47,131 nucleotides of DNA from JBGPHT01 sp041484525 (GCA_041484525.1 JBGPHT010000050.1:1-47131); one strand, 5' to 3'. Positions 1-8,538 are shown, counted from the stretch's first letter. Numbers and translations are program-made. The notes: generated from the sequence alone by a model not told the origin.

Positions 1-724
1 AGCAGCGGACCAGGTGAACATTCTCATCCGAAATCTGCACGAAGCATGAGCCGGAGTCGTGTAGGAGTTCGCGGGCGACGAGGAGGCGGTCGCGGAGGTA
101 GCTGAGGTAGGAGTGGATGCCCAGGGCGTAGGTGTCGCGGAACGCTTTGATCATCTCCGGCTCCGCTGTCAGGTCCTCGTCCTTGCCGTCCTTGACTTCC
201 CGCTTGTTGACGAAGGGTTGAAAGTTCGACCCGTACTTGATGCCGTAAGGCGGGTCGATGTAAACCATCTGGGCCTTGCCGGCCATCCCCTCTTTTTCGA
301 GCAGGCTGTTCATGACAAGCAGGCTGTCGCCGGCGATCAGCCGGTTTGACCAGTTGTGCCTGTGCTTGTAGAACTCGATCGCTTCGCGGATCGGCGGGTT
401 TTCGTCAAGCTGGCTGAAAAGCGAGCCCTGGACGAAGTCCACGCCGTTCTTCTTGCGCACGGCCTCGATAATCGAGCGCGGGTCGATGCGCTCGTGAACG
501 TGGAGGGAGACCGTGGGGATATCGAACGAGGTGCGCTCGGCTTTCCCTGCCCACTGCAGGGCGGGATCGAGGTGGGGATCGAAGGCGTAGGTCTTCTTGC
601 CGGCGTCGCGGTCTGTCTCCGATGTGACGAGCCCGACCGGCGGGTTGTTGGCGCGCTTTTTTTCGGCGTGAGTGTAGTGCTCGATCGGGCGTTTCCCGCC
701 CTTGGCCGTTTTAGTTTTTGCCAT
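1..724 (-). CDS. DNA adenine methyltransferase, Mod-like (partial, C-terminus off window)
   Basis: The reading frame opens at ATG 724 and stays open to the left edge, giving 241 residues of a longer protein. Residues 157-160 are DPPY, preceded by MVYI and followed by GIKYGS: the catalytic motif IV of amino-group DNA methyltransferases. The N-terminus has a basic lead, then IEHYTHAEKKRANNPPVGLV, a pattern I associate with large site-specific methyltransferases of type III-like (Mod) systems. Residues 125-140 (WSNRLIAGDSLLVMNSLL) match the segment that precedes the catalytic motif in these enzymes. With DPPY near the N-terminus, the SAM-binding motif I should lie further on, as in the beta class; that part is outside the window. 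It would methylate adenine in a short recognition site. Whether a restriction helicase follows cannot be seen. It sits beside an integrase and a tRNA, so island cargo is plausible. Confidence 0.85.
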   Translation of the reverse strand, partial: MAKTKTAKGGKRPIEHYTHAEKKRANNPPVGLVTSETDRDAGKKTYAFDPHLDPALQWAGKAERTSFDIPTVSLHVHERIDPRSIIEAVRKKNGVDFVQGSLFSQLDENPPIREAIEFYKHRHNWSNRLIAGDSLLVMNSLLEKEGMAGKAQMVYIDPPYGIKYGSNFQPFVNKREVKDGKDEDLTAEPEMIKAFRDTYALGIHSYLSYLRDRLLVARELLHDSGSCFVQISDENVHLVRC

Positions 725-905
725 CAGTACGAAGGTCCATTATCTGCTGCTGAAGCAGGCGTTTTCCATCGTTAGGCCTGCCAGCCTCTTTGTGACTGCG
801 CCAGATTGGAAAACCCTATTATGGCAGGCTGCCCACGCTTCTTTGTGCATTCGGACCGCCTGCGGCGCATGAAGTGCGCTAAGGCAGGTCGCGGATCAGG
901 CAGGA

Positions 906-1103
906 CTATTCCGGCTTCTTCTCGTCCTTGTGGTGGCTGCGCTTGTTCGCGTGCTCGCCGTCATAGCCCAGCTTCGCCAGTTTTTCATCGAACGCTTTGA
1001 TTGCGGCTTCCTTCTGGCGCAGGACTTCCTTGATGAGATCGTGGCGCTGCGTTTCGAGGGCCTTTTGCTCGGAGAGGAACTTCTCGACGGGATCGTCGGC
1101 CAT
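906..1103 (-). CDS. small charged hypothetical protein
   Basis: A 65-residue reading frame, ATG at 1103, upstream of and in the same direction as the methyltransferase, with 181 bp between them. It is rich in Lys, Glu and Ala with heptad-like spacing (residues about 8-45), so a single long helix or coiled coil is likely, followed by a basic His/Lys-rich tail (HANKRSHHKDEKKPE). There is no signal peptide or membrane segment. I do not recognise a family. Coding is supported by the composition and by its placement before the methyltransferase; no clear Shine-Dalgarno is visible. It could be an accessory protein of the modification system, but nothing in the sequence proves that. Confidence 0.5.
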   Translation of the reverse strand: MADDPVEKFLSEQKALETQRHDLIKEVLRQKEAAIKAFDEKLAKLGYDGEHANKRSHHKDEKKPE

Positions 1104-1693
1104 GTTGATTATGATACGTCAGGCGGGAACCTGCGGGCTGCTGCGATAACGTAAGTTTCGAAAATTCCGCTCCCGGGCAGGTTGATGCGGATGCGCCCAA
1201 CGAGGCGCAGCCCCCCTTCCCTTCATGCGTTTCAACCCTCCATTTTTCTCTTGAACAGGACAAGGGGTTTCTTACAGGGCGTCCCGGAGCGTGAGTCAAG
1301 GGCGGCGTAGCCGTTCATCTCGACCCTTGACCGCGCCGGCGGCCTGTATCCTGAGGGTGGAGGAAAATGGAGGGCGGTTAAACGCGGTCGTCAAAATTGT
1401 AGAATTTCAGGTGCGCCCAGGCCAGACGGGTCGGGGCGTTTTTTTTGCGTCGGCGATCCCCGGTCTGCCCCTGAAAGTTTAACCATAATCTGCAATGCCT
1501 CTCCTTGCCCCGACGTTGGCCGTACAGCGATCCGGGGTATGTTCATACCAGGCAGGTCGTCAAGACGCATGGAGCATGCCCCCCCGTTGAAAGCTGACAG
1601 GCCCTGCGCGGGATGGTGCCATCCCCTGCGCCGAAGCGGGATCGTGGCGACCCGCAGGCTTTTCGGCTTGGCAAGCGAGGGCCTTGATGATGA
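1104..1693. other. gene-poor stretch with nested inverted repeats
   Basis: About 590 bp without a convincing gene, between the small ORF and the tRNA-Leu. The only structures seen are the nested inverted repeats at 1236-1374 (listed separately) and a T-run at 1441-1447 after GC-rich sequence, which lacks a good stem and is not called a terminator. Open frames here have no recognisable protein pattern. Confidence 0.5.
1236..1374. repeat. two nested inverted repeats
   Basis: The outer arms CCCTCCATTTT (1236-1246) and AAAATGGAGGG (1364-1374) are perfect 11-bp complements. The inner arms GTCAAGGG (1295-1302) and CCCTTGAC (1324-1331) are perfect 8-bp complements. The nesting could fold as one long branched structure in RNA or as a cruciform. 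It lies between a methyltransferase module and a tRNA/integrase junction. Function unknown: it may be a regulatory RNA, a decayed mobile-element end or chance. Confidence 0.5.
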
Positions 1694-1780
1694 TGGTAGC
1701 GGGCGAGGGACTTGAACCCCCATGACCTTGCGGTCGGACGATTTTGAGCCGTCTGCGTCTGCCAGTTCCGCCAGCCCGCC
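1694..1780 (-). tRNA. tRNA-Leu (anticodon CAA), CCA encoded
   Basis: Read on the minus strand, the acceptor 5' arm GGCGGGC (1780-1774) pairs with GCCCGCT with one G-U. The D-arm contains GGCGGAACTGGCAGACGC, the usual leucine class II D-arm. The anticodon stem GACGG/TCGTC encloses the loop CTCAAAA, giving anticodon CAA. A long variable arm follows, then the T-arm GGGGG-TTCAAGT-CCCTC, discriminator A (1697) and an encoded CCA (1696-1694). The gene is 84 nt plus CCA. It lies next to an integrase, the usual neighbour of tRNA-targeted elements. Confidence 0.95.
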
Positions 1781-1848
1781 ACAAGCGCAGTTCCGCGCTT
1801 CTTTACTTTAGCATTACGAAGCCCAGGAGCGTCATCGCTCGCGCGTCC

Positions 1849-3033
1849 CTACTCCTCTTGTTCGGTGGCAGGCTCGTTCTTCTTTTTGGTTTTCGGCCGC
1901 CTGATGTTGATCGCGGCGGCGTCGAGGCTGTTCTTGAGGTGGGAGGCGTAGTATTTCTCGATCATTTCGACGCTGGTGCGGCAGTTCTTCGCGATCTGAT
2001 AAATGTCCGCGCCTTCCATGAGACGCAGGCAGATGTAGGTGTGCCGCAGGCTGTAGGCCGTGCGGGGCTGTCCTTCACGGTCTTTCTTGAGGCCTTCTTC
2101 GTCCAGGATGGTGTTGAAGAGTTGCCGGTGGGTCTTTGGAAAAATCATATCGGTCGGCTGCGGCTTGTTCCTCTCGACCAGCCTCTGGAAAGGCCTGACG
2201 GCCCCGCTGGTGCTCTTGCAATAGCCGGTGCCGCGTTTGCCGCGCACCTCGATCTCAAGGATGGTTTCGTTGCTGCCCTGATCATCGACGATCTTGACGT
2301 CGCGGTATTCGAGGTGGTTCGCTTCGTCCGGCCGCAGGCCGGTGTTGGCCATGAACAGGACATAGTCGTGAAGCTGTTCCGATTCCCATTTGTAGCGGGG
2401 ATTTTTCGGAGCGTGAGCCCGGCGCCGGGTGGCTTCATAGAGCTGCTTGTATTCCTCCGGGGAGAACCACGCGCGGTGCGAGACCTTCCCCGACGCCCGG
2501 TAGGGTTCGGAGAGATCCGGAAGCCGGTCCAGCCATCGGTGGCGCACGGCGGCTTTGAGGGTCTGCCGCAGAACAACGATTTCCTGATGCATGGTACTCC
2601 GGGCTGGCGGCTTTCCGTGGTCCTTCACCGCTTCCTCGTGGCGATGAATGCGGTACTCCTGTATCTGGCCGGGCGTGATCTCGGACAGTCCCATGTCGCC
2701 AAAGAAGGGCAACAGATGAAGCCGGAGCCGAGTGCTGTGGCCTTCAACGTACTCGGCATTACGTTGGCCCTCGGTGATGATCTGGTATTCGCGCTCGAAT
2801 TGCACAGCGGCTTCGCGGAAGGTTTTCTCGCTGGTTATTTCACCGCTGCGGGCCTTGCCGCGCAGCTCCAGATACCAGTCCTCGGCGAAGTCCTTGGCCT
2901 TGGCGAGGCCGTCTTCTTTGGTGGAAACCCGCCTGTTCTTGCCGGCGAGGTAGGTCGAACACTGCCACAGACTGCTGTTGTCGCGCCGGTAGACGTGGAC
3001 TTTGCCGCCGAGGATCGTGTGTTTCTCTGGCAT
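1849..3033 (-). CDS. tyrosine-type site-specific recombinase (integrase)
   Basis: A 394-residue integrase. The N-terminus holds an arm-binding-like region (residues 1-60), then a SAM-like core-binding domain (about 65-190) and a catalytic domain (about 200-370). The catalytic signature is visible: Arg in NTGLRPDEANHL, the box SLRHTYICLRL (His-x-x-Arg type) and the nucleophile Tyr in IEKYYASHL. The C-terminus is a basic/acidic tail. It would cut and rejoin DNA at an att site. The gene points at the tRNA-Leu 69 bp downstream, and a tRNA-Leu 5'-half copy lies 125 bp upstream of its start, so its target is very likely the anticodon-loop region of a leucine tRNA gene. No excisionase is visible. 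The gene appears intact; the element it belonged to appears to be only a remnant. Confidence 0.92.
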   Translation of the reverse strand: MPEKHTILGGKVHVYRRDNSSLWQCSTYLAGKNRRVSTKEDGLAKAKDFAEDWYLELRGKARSGEITSEKTFREAAVQFEREYQIITEGQRNAEYVEGHSTRLRLHLLPFFGDMGLSEITPGQIQEYRIHRHEEAVKDHGKPPARSTMHQEIVVLRQTLKAAVRHRWLDRLPDLSEPYRASGKVSHRAWFSPEEYKQLYEATRRRAHAPKNPRYKWESEQLHDYVLFMANTGLRPDEANHLEYRDVKIVDDQGSNETILEIEVRGKRGTGYCKSTSGAVRPFQRLVERNKPQPTDMIFPKTHRQLFNTILDEEGLKKDREGQPRTAYSLRHTYICLRLMEGADIYQIAKNCRTSVEMIEKYYASHLKNSLDAAAINIRRPKTKKKNEPATEQEE

Positions 3034-3157
3034 AATGGTCGGGCTGCGAAAAACGACCCAACTGTGTAAGGCTTGTGTAAGTATACCAGAGGTGTCAATG
3101 GTTTAGCTATCGCGCTGAAAACAGGCGTCTTGGCAAGACAGAAAAGTTTATACAGAT

Positions 3158-3198
3158 GATTTTGAGTCCCGTGCGTCTGCCAGTTCCGCCACTCCAGC
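3158..3198 (-). other. tRNA-Leu 5'-half fragment, probable attachment-site scar
   Basis: On the minus strand this reads as acceptor GCTGGAG, then TGGCGGAACTGGCAGACGCA, an anticodon-stem half CGGGA and the loop CTCAAAA, after which tRNA similarity stops. It shares a 20-bp exact match with the intact gene (1754-1773 versus 3172-3191) plus the 9-bp GATTTTGAG (1740-1748 versus 3158-3166), separated by 5 unmatched bases. The acceptor and anticodon-stem halves differ from those of the intact gene, so it derives from a different leucine tRNA. Together with the intact tRNA it brackets the integrase. Confidence 0.75.
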
Positions 3199-3253
3199 TT
3201 GCGTCAGGCGATGCTTCAGTATAACGTAGAGTTTTCGCATATCTCTACATCTG

Positions 3254-4771
3254 ATGGCGCTGTTCAAAACCCGCAGCGCCGCCGTTTATGGCATCGATGC
3301 TCACCTGATCGATGTCGAAGTCGACATGTACCTGTCAGGCTCGGCGCGCGACTTCGTCATGGTCGGAATGCCCGATATCGCTGTGCGCGAGAGCCGCGAG
3401 CGCATCAAGTCCGCCCTCATCAACTCGGGATTCGGCTACCCCAACAAGGCCGTCACCATCAACCTCGCTCCGGCCAACGTGCGCAAGGAGGGTGCGGGAT
3501 TCGATCTGCCGATGGCGATCGGCATCCTGGGAGCGATGGGCGCGGTAAAAGCGCTCGATCGCCATATCCTGATGGGCGAACTTTCGCTGGATGGCGCGAT
3601 CCGGCCGGTCCGCGGCGCGCTTTCGGTCGCAGTCTGCGCCCGCGACCGCGGACTTCCCAACCTGATTCTTCCCGCGGAGAACGCCGCTGAGGCTGCCGTG
3701 GTGGAAGGCGTAAACGTTTACGGCGTGCGCCATCTCGCCGAAGTGGTGGCGCTGCTGACACGGCCGGAGGAGTTTTCGCCGGCGAAATCCCATGCGATCC
3801 ATCAGGAACGGCCCGTCTCGGCGCCCGATTTCCAGGATGTGCGCGGACAGACCTCGGCTAAGCGCGCGCTCGAAGTCGCAGCCGCGGGCGCGCACAACGT
3901 ACTGATGATAGGCCCGCCGGGCTCCGGCAAGACGATGCTGGCGAAGCGGCTGGCCGCCATCCTTCCGCCGCTCACGTTTCCCGAAGCCATCGAGACCACG
4001 AAGGTCCACAGCATCGCGGGCTTACTCGGCAGCGGAGCCGGATTGCTCTACGAGCGTCCGTTCCGCGCGCCGCATCACACCATTTCGGACGCCGGCATGA
4101 TCGGCGGCGGCGCGGGTATGCCGCGGCCAGGGGAGGTCAGCCTGGCTCACCACGGTGTGCTGTTTTTGGACGAATTTCCAGAGTTCCCACGCGACGTCCT
4201 GGAAATCCTACGCCAGCCGCTCGAAGACGGATCGGTCACGATCGCGCGCTCCAACATGACGCTCTGCTTCCCCTCGAATTTCATGCTGGTGGGTGCGATG
4301 AACCCCTGCAAGTGTGGTTTTTTCGGGGACAGCACGCGCGAGTGCCGCTGCACGCCAGGGCAGATCCAGCAGTATCTTGGCAAAATCAGCGGCCCGCTGC
4401 TCGACCGCATCGACATCCACGTCGAAGTCCCCGCCGTCCCTTACAAAGAGTTGCGGGGGGATTCGCTCGCCGAATCGTCGTCGGCGATCCGCGCGCGGGT
4501 CGAACGAGTGCGGGCAGTGCAGTTGGCGCGCGGCTATTACAACTCGCGCATGCCGGTGCGCATGATCCGCAAGCAGTGTGCCCTTGACGATTCCGGCGAA
4601 CGCACGCTCGAAATGGCGGTGCGGCGGATGGGGCTGTCGGCGCGCGCCCACGACCGGATCCTCAAAGTCGCGCGCACCATCGCGGATCTCGGGGGATCGG
4701 AGACCGTGGCCGCCAAACACGTCGCCGAAGCGGTGCAGTATCGCAGCCTCGATCGCAACTACTGGACGTAG
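3254..4771 (+). CDS. comM: ComM/YifB-family Mg-chelatase-like AAA+ ATPase
   Basis: A 505-residue protein of full family length. Residues 1-170 form the Lon-protease-like N-terminal domain (GIDAHLIDVEVD, VGMPDIAVRESRERIKSAL). The AAA+ core has Walker A GPPGSGKT from about residue 220, Walker B VLFLDEFPEF and a sensor segment LVGAMNPCKCG. A Cys cluster (CKCG...ECRC, about residues 352-368) is typical of this family. A C-terminal helical Mg-chelatase domain follows. In naturally transformable bacteria ComM is a hexameric helicase that promotes branch migration during integration of incoming DNA; that role is known from other species and only inferred here. ATG 3254 is chosen because the protein starts at the conserved position. 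Its last 31 bp are duplicated at 6299-6329. Confidence 0.95.
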   Translation: MALFKTRSAAVYGIDAHLIDVEVDMYLSGSARDFVMVGMPDIAVRESRERIKSALINSGFGYPNKAVTINLAPANVRKEGAGFDLPMAIGILGAMGAVKALDRHILMGELSLDGAIRPVRGALSVAVCARDRGLPNLILPAENAAEAAVVEGVNVYGVRHLAEVVALLTRPEEFSPAKSHAIHQERPVSAPDFQDVRGQTSAKRALEVAAAGAHNVLMIGPPGSGKTMLAKRLAAILPPLTFPEAIETTKVHSIAGLLGSGAGLLYERPFRAPHHTISDAGMIGGGAGMPRPGEVSLAHHGVLFLDEFPEFPRDVLEILRQPLEDGSVTIARSNMTLCFPSNFMLVGAMNPCKCGFFGDSTRECRCTPGQIQQYLGKISGPLLDRIDIHVEVPAVPYKELRGDSLAESSSAIRARVERVRAVQLARGYYNSRMPVRMIRKQCALDDSGERTLEMAVRRMGLSARAHDRILKVARTIADLGGSETVAAKHVAEAVQYRSLDRNYWT

Positions 4772-4772
4772 C
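4742..4772 (+). repeat. 31-bp direct repeat, copy 1 (comM 3' end)
   Basis: This segment encodes the comM C-terminus SLDRNYWT and its stop. It recurs at 6299-6329 with one mismatch (T4753 versus C6310). The two copies bracket the exported-protein gene 4993-6291. Confidence 0.9.
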
Positions 4773-4992
4773 GGCAAGATACCAGCAACGATTCAGCTTG
4801 TGGCCGGATCTCCTCCACGTGGCGTTTACCCGAGTCACGTCTGGGCTGCTTCCAACAAAGGTAGATCCGATCGCGACATTGCGGCGTGAATAGTTGCGGG
4901 ATCCGAATTAGCAATCAGATTCCGCATATCATTAAATTCTGAGAGGCCGCAGCAACTCACATCGACGTCGAGTTACAATCCCGCCTTGGCGA

Positions 4993-6291
4993 TTGGCTTG
5001 CGCTTTCCTGGCGATGGCTTGGAGCGCCGCTGGGCAGGATCTCGCGCCTGAGGTGTTGCTGCTGGCGGGCATCAAAAACCACCTCCGCGAGGAATTCGCA
5101 CATCTACCAAACTATACGTGTCTGGAAACCGTCGCCCGCTTCCACAAAGAGGCAGGCGGCTCGGCGAAGCGCCCGCCCACGATGCAGCCGCTGGACACCG
5201 TGCGGCTCGAAATCGTTTACAGCAACGGCCGGGAATGGTACGGCTCCCCGGGCGACCGGCGTTTTAGCGAGGACAATCCCGTCGCATTCATCGGCGCCGG
5301 AATGATCGGAACTGGCGCTTTCGCACTGACGCTCAACAACATTTTCCTGTCCGGTGCCGCCACCTTCACTTACCGGGGTGAGGAGCCTCTGATGGGCCGG
5401 ATGGCAGCCAAATATGATTTCCACTTGCCTCGGCTCGTGGCCCAATTCCACATTTCCATCGTGGGTGGCAGCGGCACGGTCGGCGAGGAGGGCTCTTTCT
5501 GGGCGGACCCACAGTCGTTGGATCTTTTGCGTCTGGAGACTCGGGCCGCCGAGATTCCGCCCTACCTGCCATTAGAGGCAGAGAGTATGACGATGAGCTA
5601 CGCTCGCACACGGATCGGCGAATCCGACGTGCTGTTGGCACAACAGGCCGACCTGCACATGGTGGACACATCGGGCACCGAGAACTTCGATCGCCTCGAT
5701 TTCACTCACTGCCGCGCATTTCATGTGCAGAGTTCCATCCACTTCGAACCGGAGGCCACGACCCCGGCGCGCGCATCGCTACCGGATCCGTCCAAAGTCC
5801 TCACCGCGGAAGCCGGCGCCGGCGAAACGGTACCTGCCTTTCTTCGAGTCACCGTGCAACTCACCACACCGATCGCGAACAAGGATGCGGTTGGGAAACT
5901 CATCGAGGGCAGGATTGCGGGAGACGTGTATCGCAAGGGGAAAATCGTGATTCACGATGGCTCTGTCGTCCGCGGGCGCATTCGACGGCTCGACCAATAC
6001 CAGAGTGGCGGATATTTTATCGTTGGACTTGAATTTACGGAAGTGGAAACGAATGGCGGATCGTTGCGTTTTTATGCCGACCTCCTGGATATGGACAAGA
6101 GGCCGGGAATCCAGCCGAGTCTTTCCGAACGGGTTCTGATACGCCAGGGCAGCGGCGGAGCTCGCGCGGCGGACGAGAGCATCACTTTGCACGAATTGCC
6201 GGGCATCGCCTCATTCTTCGTGCGGGGCACCAGCTTTACCATTCCCAGTGGCTTCCGCATGGTCTGGAGGACCCGCGGCCTCCTTCGGTAG
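4993..6291 (+). CDS. exported protein of unknown function, inserted after comM
   Basis: A 432-residue protein read from TTG 4993; another start further upstream in this frame cannot be excluded. The N-terminus ACAFLAMAWSAAGQDL looks like the end of a signal peptide, so the product is probably periplasmic or secreted. The motif HLPNYTCLETVARF near residue 40 is one I associate with lineage-expanded exported proteins of Solibacter-like acidobacteria; no enzymatic motif is visible. The second half is rich in beta-type segments. Its stop lies 7 bp before a second copy of the comM 3' end, so the gene appears to have arrived as an insertion between comM and the convergent gene. There is no transposase or terminal inverted repeat with it. 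Function unknown. Confidence 0.75.
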   Translation: MACAFLAMAWSAAGQDLAPEVLLLAGIKNHLREEFAHLPNYTCLETVARFHKEAGGSAKRPPTMQPLDTVRLEIVYSNGREWYGSPGDRRFSEDNPVAFIGAGMIGTGAFALTLNNIFLSGAATFTYRGEEPLMGRMAAKYDFHLPRLVAQFHISIVGGSGTVGEEGSFWADPQSLDLLRLETRAAEIPPYLPLEAESMTMSYARTRIGESDVLLAQQADLHMVDTSGTENFDRLDFTHCRAFHVQSSIHFEPEATTPARASLPDPSKVLTAEAGAGETVPAFLRVTVQLTTPIANKDAVGKLIEGRIAGDVYRKGKIVIHDGSVVRGRIRRLDQYQSGGYFIVGLEFTEVETNGGSLRFYADLLDMDKRPGIQPSLSERVLIRQGSGGARAADESITLHELPGIASFFVRGTSFTIPSGFRMVWRTRGLLR

Positions 6292-6298
6292 CCTGGAC

Positions 6299-6329
6299 CG
6301 CAGCCTCGACCGCAACTACTGGACGTAGC
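6299..6329 (+). repeat. 31-bp direct repeat, copy 2 (comM 3' end duplicate)
   Basis: Matches 4742-4772 at 30 of 31 positions. On the minus strand its right part encodes the last codons and stop of the convergent gene 6316-8538 (SYVQ, stop at 6318-6316). Bases 6299-6315 lie outside that gene and only make sense as former comM coding sequence, so duplication is more likely than convergence. Confidence 0.88.
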
Positions 6330-8538
6330 TGCCCCACTCCGTCGCCATGTTGTCGTCCGTGATCGTCGGCAGGCCCCGTGTGCGCCGCAGAATGTTCTCG
6401 CGGGACTCCATTTCGTGCGGGTTGTAAAGGTCGCCGGGCAACGTGTCGGCCGAGCAGAGTATCTCGCGCAACAGCCGCCCGTCTTCGGGCTGCGCGGCAT
6501 TGAAGATCGGCCGGCCTTCCAGTCGATAGCGCAGCAGCGTCTCGCGCCAGCGCTCCGCCGAGACCTGGATCGGGCTGTCGCTCACCGCCATGAAGATGCC
6601 GAATCGGTAGGCGTATGGAAAATGCAGCGCGCCCGTCCGCTGCGCCTCGGGCGAGAAAGTAGTGTTGTAGTAAAGGATGCCGCCCGGCTTGAGCAGGCTG
6701 CGCGCCAGATCCAGAAACTCCACGGAGAGCAGATTGGTGGCGTGCGCCCGCCAGTGGTAGATCGTGTCCATAACGATCATGTCGAACTTTCGGTCGCGGT
6801 GACGGAACATCCAGCGGCGGCCGTCATCGATCGTAAGTTCCACCTTGGGGTTGGTGAGCGCGGGCGCCACCACCGGGTAGCGCCGCATCACCTCGGCGTA
6901 CCCGGGGTTGATTTCGATCACCGTCACTTTCCGCACCTGCGGGTGGTTGGCGATCACTTGCGACCACGCGCCGCCTGACATGCCGACGATCAGCACTTCC
7001 TGCGGATCCGGGTGGTAGAAGCTCAGGGCGAATGCGTGCGCCACTGCGTCGGTCACGTGAGGGTCGGTTTCGATCCAGCCATCGAACGCGCCGCCGCCGA
7101 AAATGGCAGCGTCGGCATCCACCGTGATCACGCCGCTGCGGTTCTCCACTACGTCGACCAGGCGCGCGCCGGACTGCGCCCAGTCGCCTTTGTAATTCAT
7201 CTTGCGGTAGACCTCGGCAAACAGGGGTCCGGATGTGAGGACGATGGCGGCGGCGATCGTGACGCTGACGATAGCAGCGACTGCGCGGCCGCGCGGACCT
7301 GGGCGGGCGGCGTTCAATAGTGCCACGGCGAGCGCGATCCCGAGCAGTGCCACGAAGACCGAGATCCAACGGAGCGTCCAATAGTCCATCAGGATGAATC
7401 CGACCAGCCAGCATCCCGCCGCCGATCCGATGATGTTCGCCAGGTACAGGTAGCTCAGGCCGGCGCCCGCGCGGGCATCAGGCGGGACGGAAATATGACA
7501 GATCAGCGGAAAGGTTGCGCCCAGCATCCCTGCGGTGAGGGCGACCAGCGGCAACGTCCAGAGGTAGCTGACGCGGATTACGGCTTCGGCCACCATGGGC
7601 ACAATGGCGAATCCGAGAATGCTCGCCGCCAGCACCAGCGCTGCGATGAACCGGGCCAGTCCTTCGAACTCCGTGCCTGGGCGGTTGCAGATGCGGCGGC
7701 TGAGCAGCGACCCGAACGCGATTCCCGTCAGGAAGGCGCCGAGGACAAACGCGAAACACTGCGCCGGGCCGCCGCTGGCGAACGAGTAAAGGCGGTACCA
7801 GACGATCTCGTAGATGAGAGAAATGAAGCCGGCCATCGCGGCCAGGACGAGGGCGGCGCCGAAGCTTAGTCCGACGCGAGGAGCCTTCGCAGCGTGCGTC
7901 ATGCCTTGCCCGGCCGATGTGCCGCTTGCAGCCCTCCGGCCGCGCCACCCGAAGTGCATCACCAGGACCGCGCTCGCCACCAACGTATTCAACCCAGCGG
8001 CCACAGCCACCGAGCCCGACATCCCCAGGTATCGCATCGTCACCAGCGCCGCGGCGAAGCAAGCCACCGCCGAGCCCAGCGTATTGACGAAGTAGAGCAC
8101 CCCGACCGAGCGCCCCACGTTGCCCGAGAGCTTCACCAACTGCGCCACCAGCAGCGGCAGCGTCGCGCCCATCAACACCGTCGGGACCAGCACCAGCGCG
8201 AATGAGAGCAGGCCCGTTTCGAGCGGCGGCGCGCCCGCTGTGAACCCGGCCACCCAGTGGAAGAGGGGCAGCGACAGCATACCGTAGGCTGCTATGCCCA
8301 GTTCGATTCCGCCGAACAGCAGCAGTAGCGGCGCGCTCGGGCGCTGCGAGATGCGTCCGCCTAGCAGGCTGCCCAATCCCAGCCCCAGCATGAACGCGCT
8401 CACCACGATCGTGACCGATTCGATGTTGACGCCATATATCGCGAACAGCGTCCGCTGCCACACGATCTGGTAGATCAGCGCTGGAAATCCGGAAAGGAAA
8501 AATAGAATGTACAGCCAACGAAAGGCCGTTCCTGGCAT
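6316..8538 (-). CDS. fused MFS-like membrane / spermidine-synthase-like protein
   Basis: 740 residues. The first roughly 480 hold about a dozen hydrophobic segments beginning at FRWLYILFFLSGFPALIYQI, with MFS-like glycine-rich stretches (GLGLGSLLGG). The C-terminal 260 residues form a SAM-dependent-methyltransferase-like fold of the spermidine synthase type: VLIVGMSGGAWSQV (nucleotide loop), VTVIEINPGYAEV (acidic residue ending strand 2), VELTIDDGRRW and FDMIVMDTIYHWRA. Canonical spermidine synthases use Asp residues in a gatekeeping loop; here the loop reads DTIYHWRAH, so aminopropyl transfer is not assured. Such fusions are common in acidobacteria and their substrate is unknown to me. A related but distinct gene lies divergently at 8605. 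Its 3' end once overlapped the comM 3' end. Confidence 0.88.
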   Translation of the reverse strand: MPGTAFRWLYILFFLSGFPALIYQIVWQRTLFAIYGVNIESVTIVVSAFMLGLGLGSLLGGRISQRPSAPLLLLFGGIELGIAAYGMLSLPLFHWVAGFTAGAPPLETGLLSFALVLVPTVLMGATLPLLVAQLVKLSGNVGRSVGVLYFVNTLGSAVACFAAALVTMRYLGMSGSVAVAAGLNTLVASAVLVMHFGWRGRRAASGTSAGQGMTHAAKAPRVGLSFGAALVLAAMAGFISLIYEIVWYRLYSFASGGPAQCFAFVLGAFLTGIAFGSLLSRRICNRPGTEFEGLARFIAALVLAASILGFAIVPMVAEAVIRVSYLWTLPLVALTAGMLGATFPLICHISVPPDARAGAGLSYLYLANIIGSAAGCWLVGFILMDYWTLRWISVFVALLGIALAVALLNAARPGPRGRAVAAIVSVTIAAAIVLTSGPLFAEVYRKMNYKGDWAQSGARLVDVVENRSGVITVDADAAIFGGGAFDGWIETDPHVTDAVAHAFALSFYHPDPQEVLIVGMSGGAWSQVIANHPQVRKVTVIEINPGYAEVMRRYPVVAPALTNPKVELTIDDGRRWMFRHRDRKFDMIVMDTIYHWRAHATNLLSVEFLDLARSLLKPGGILYYNTTFSPEAQRTGALHFPYAYRFGIFMAVSDSPIQVSAERWRETLLRYRLEGRPIFNAAQPEDGRLLREILCSADTLPGDLYNPHEMESRENILRRTRGLPTITDDNMATEWGSYVQ

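Noticed and set aside
1425..1450. Intrinsic terminator at the T-run
   Set aside because: No stable stem directly before the T-run; only weak, distant complementarity.
1744..3069. Long plus-strand open frame of 441 codons
   Set aside because: It lies antisense across the integrase and tRNA; the integrase has complete catalytic motifs, while this frame shows none.
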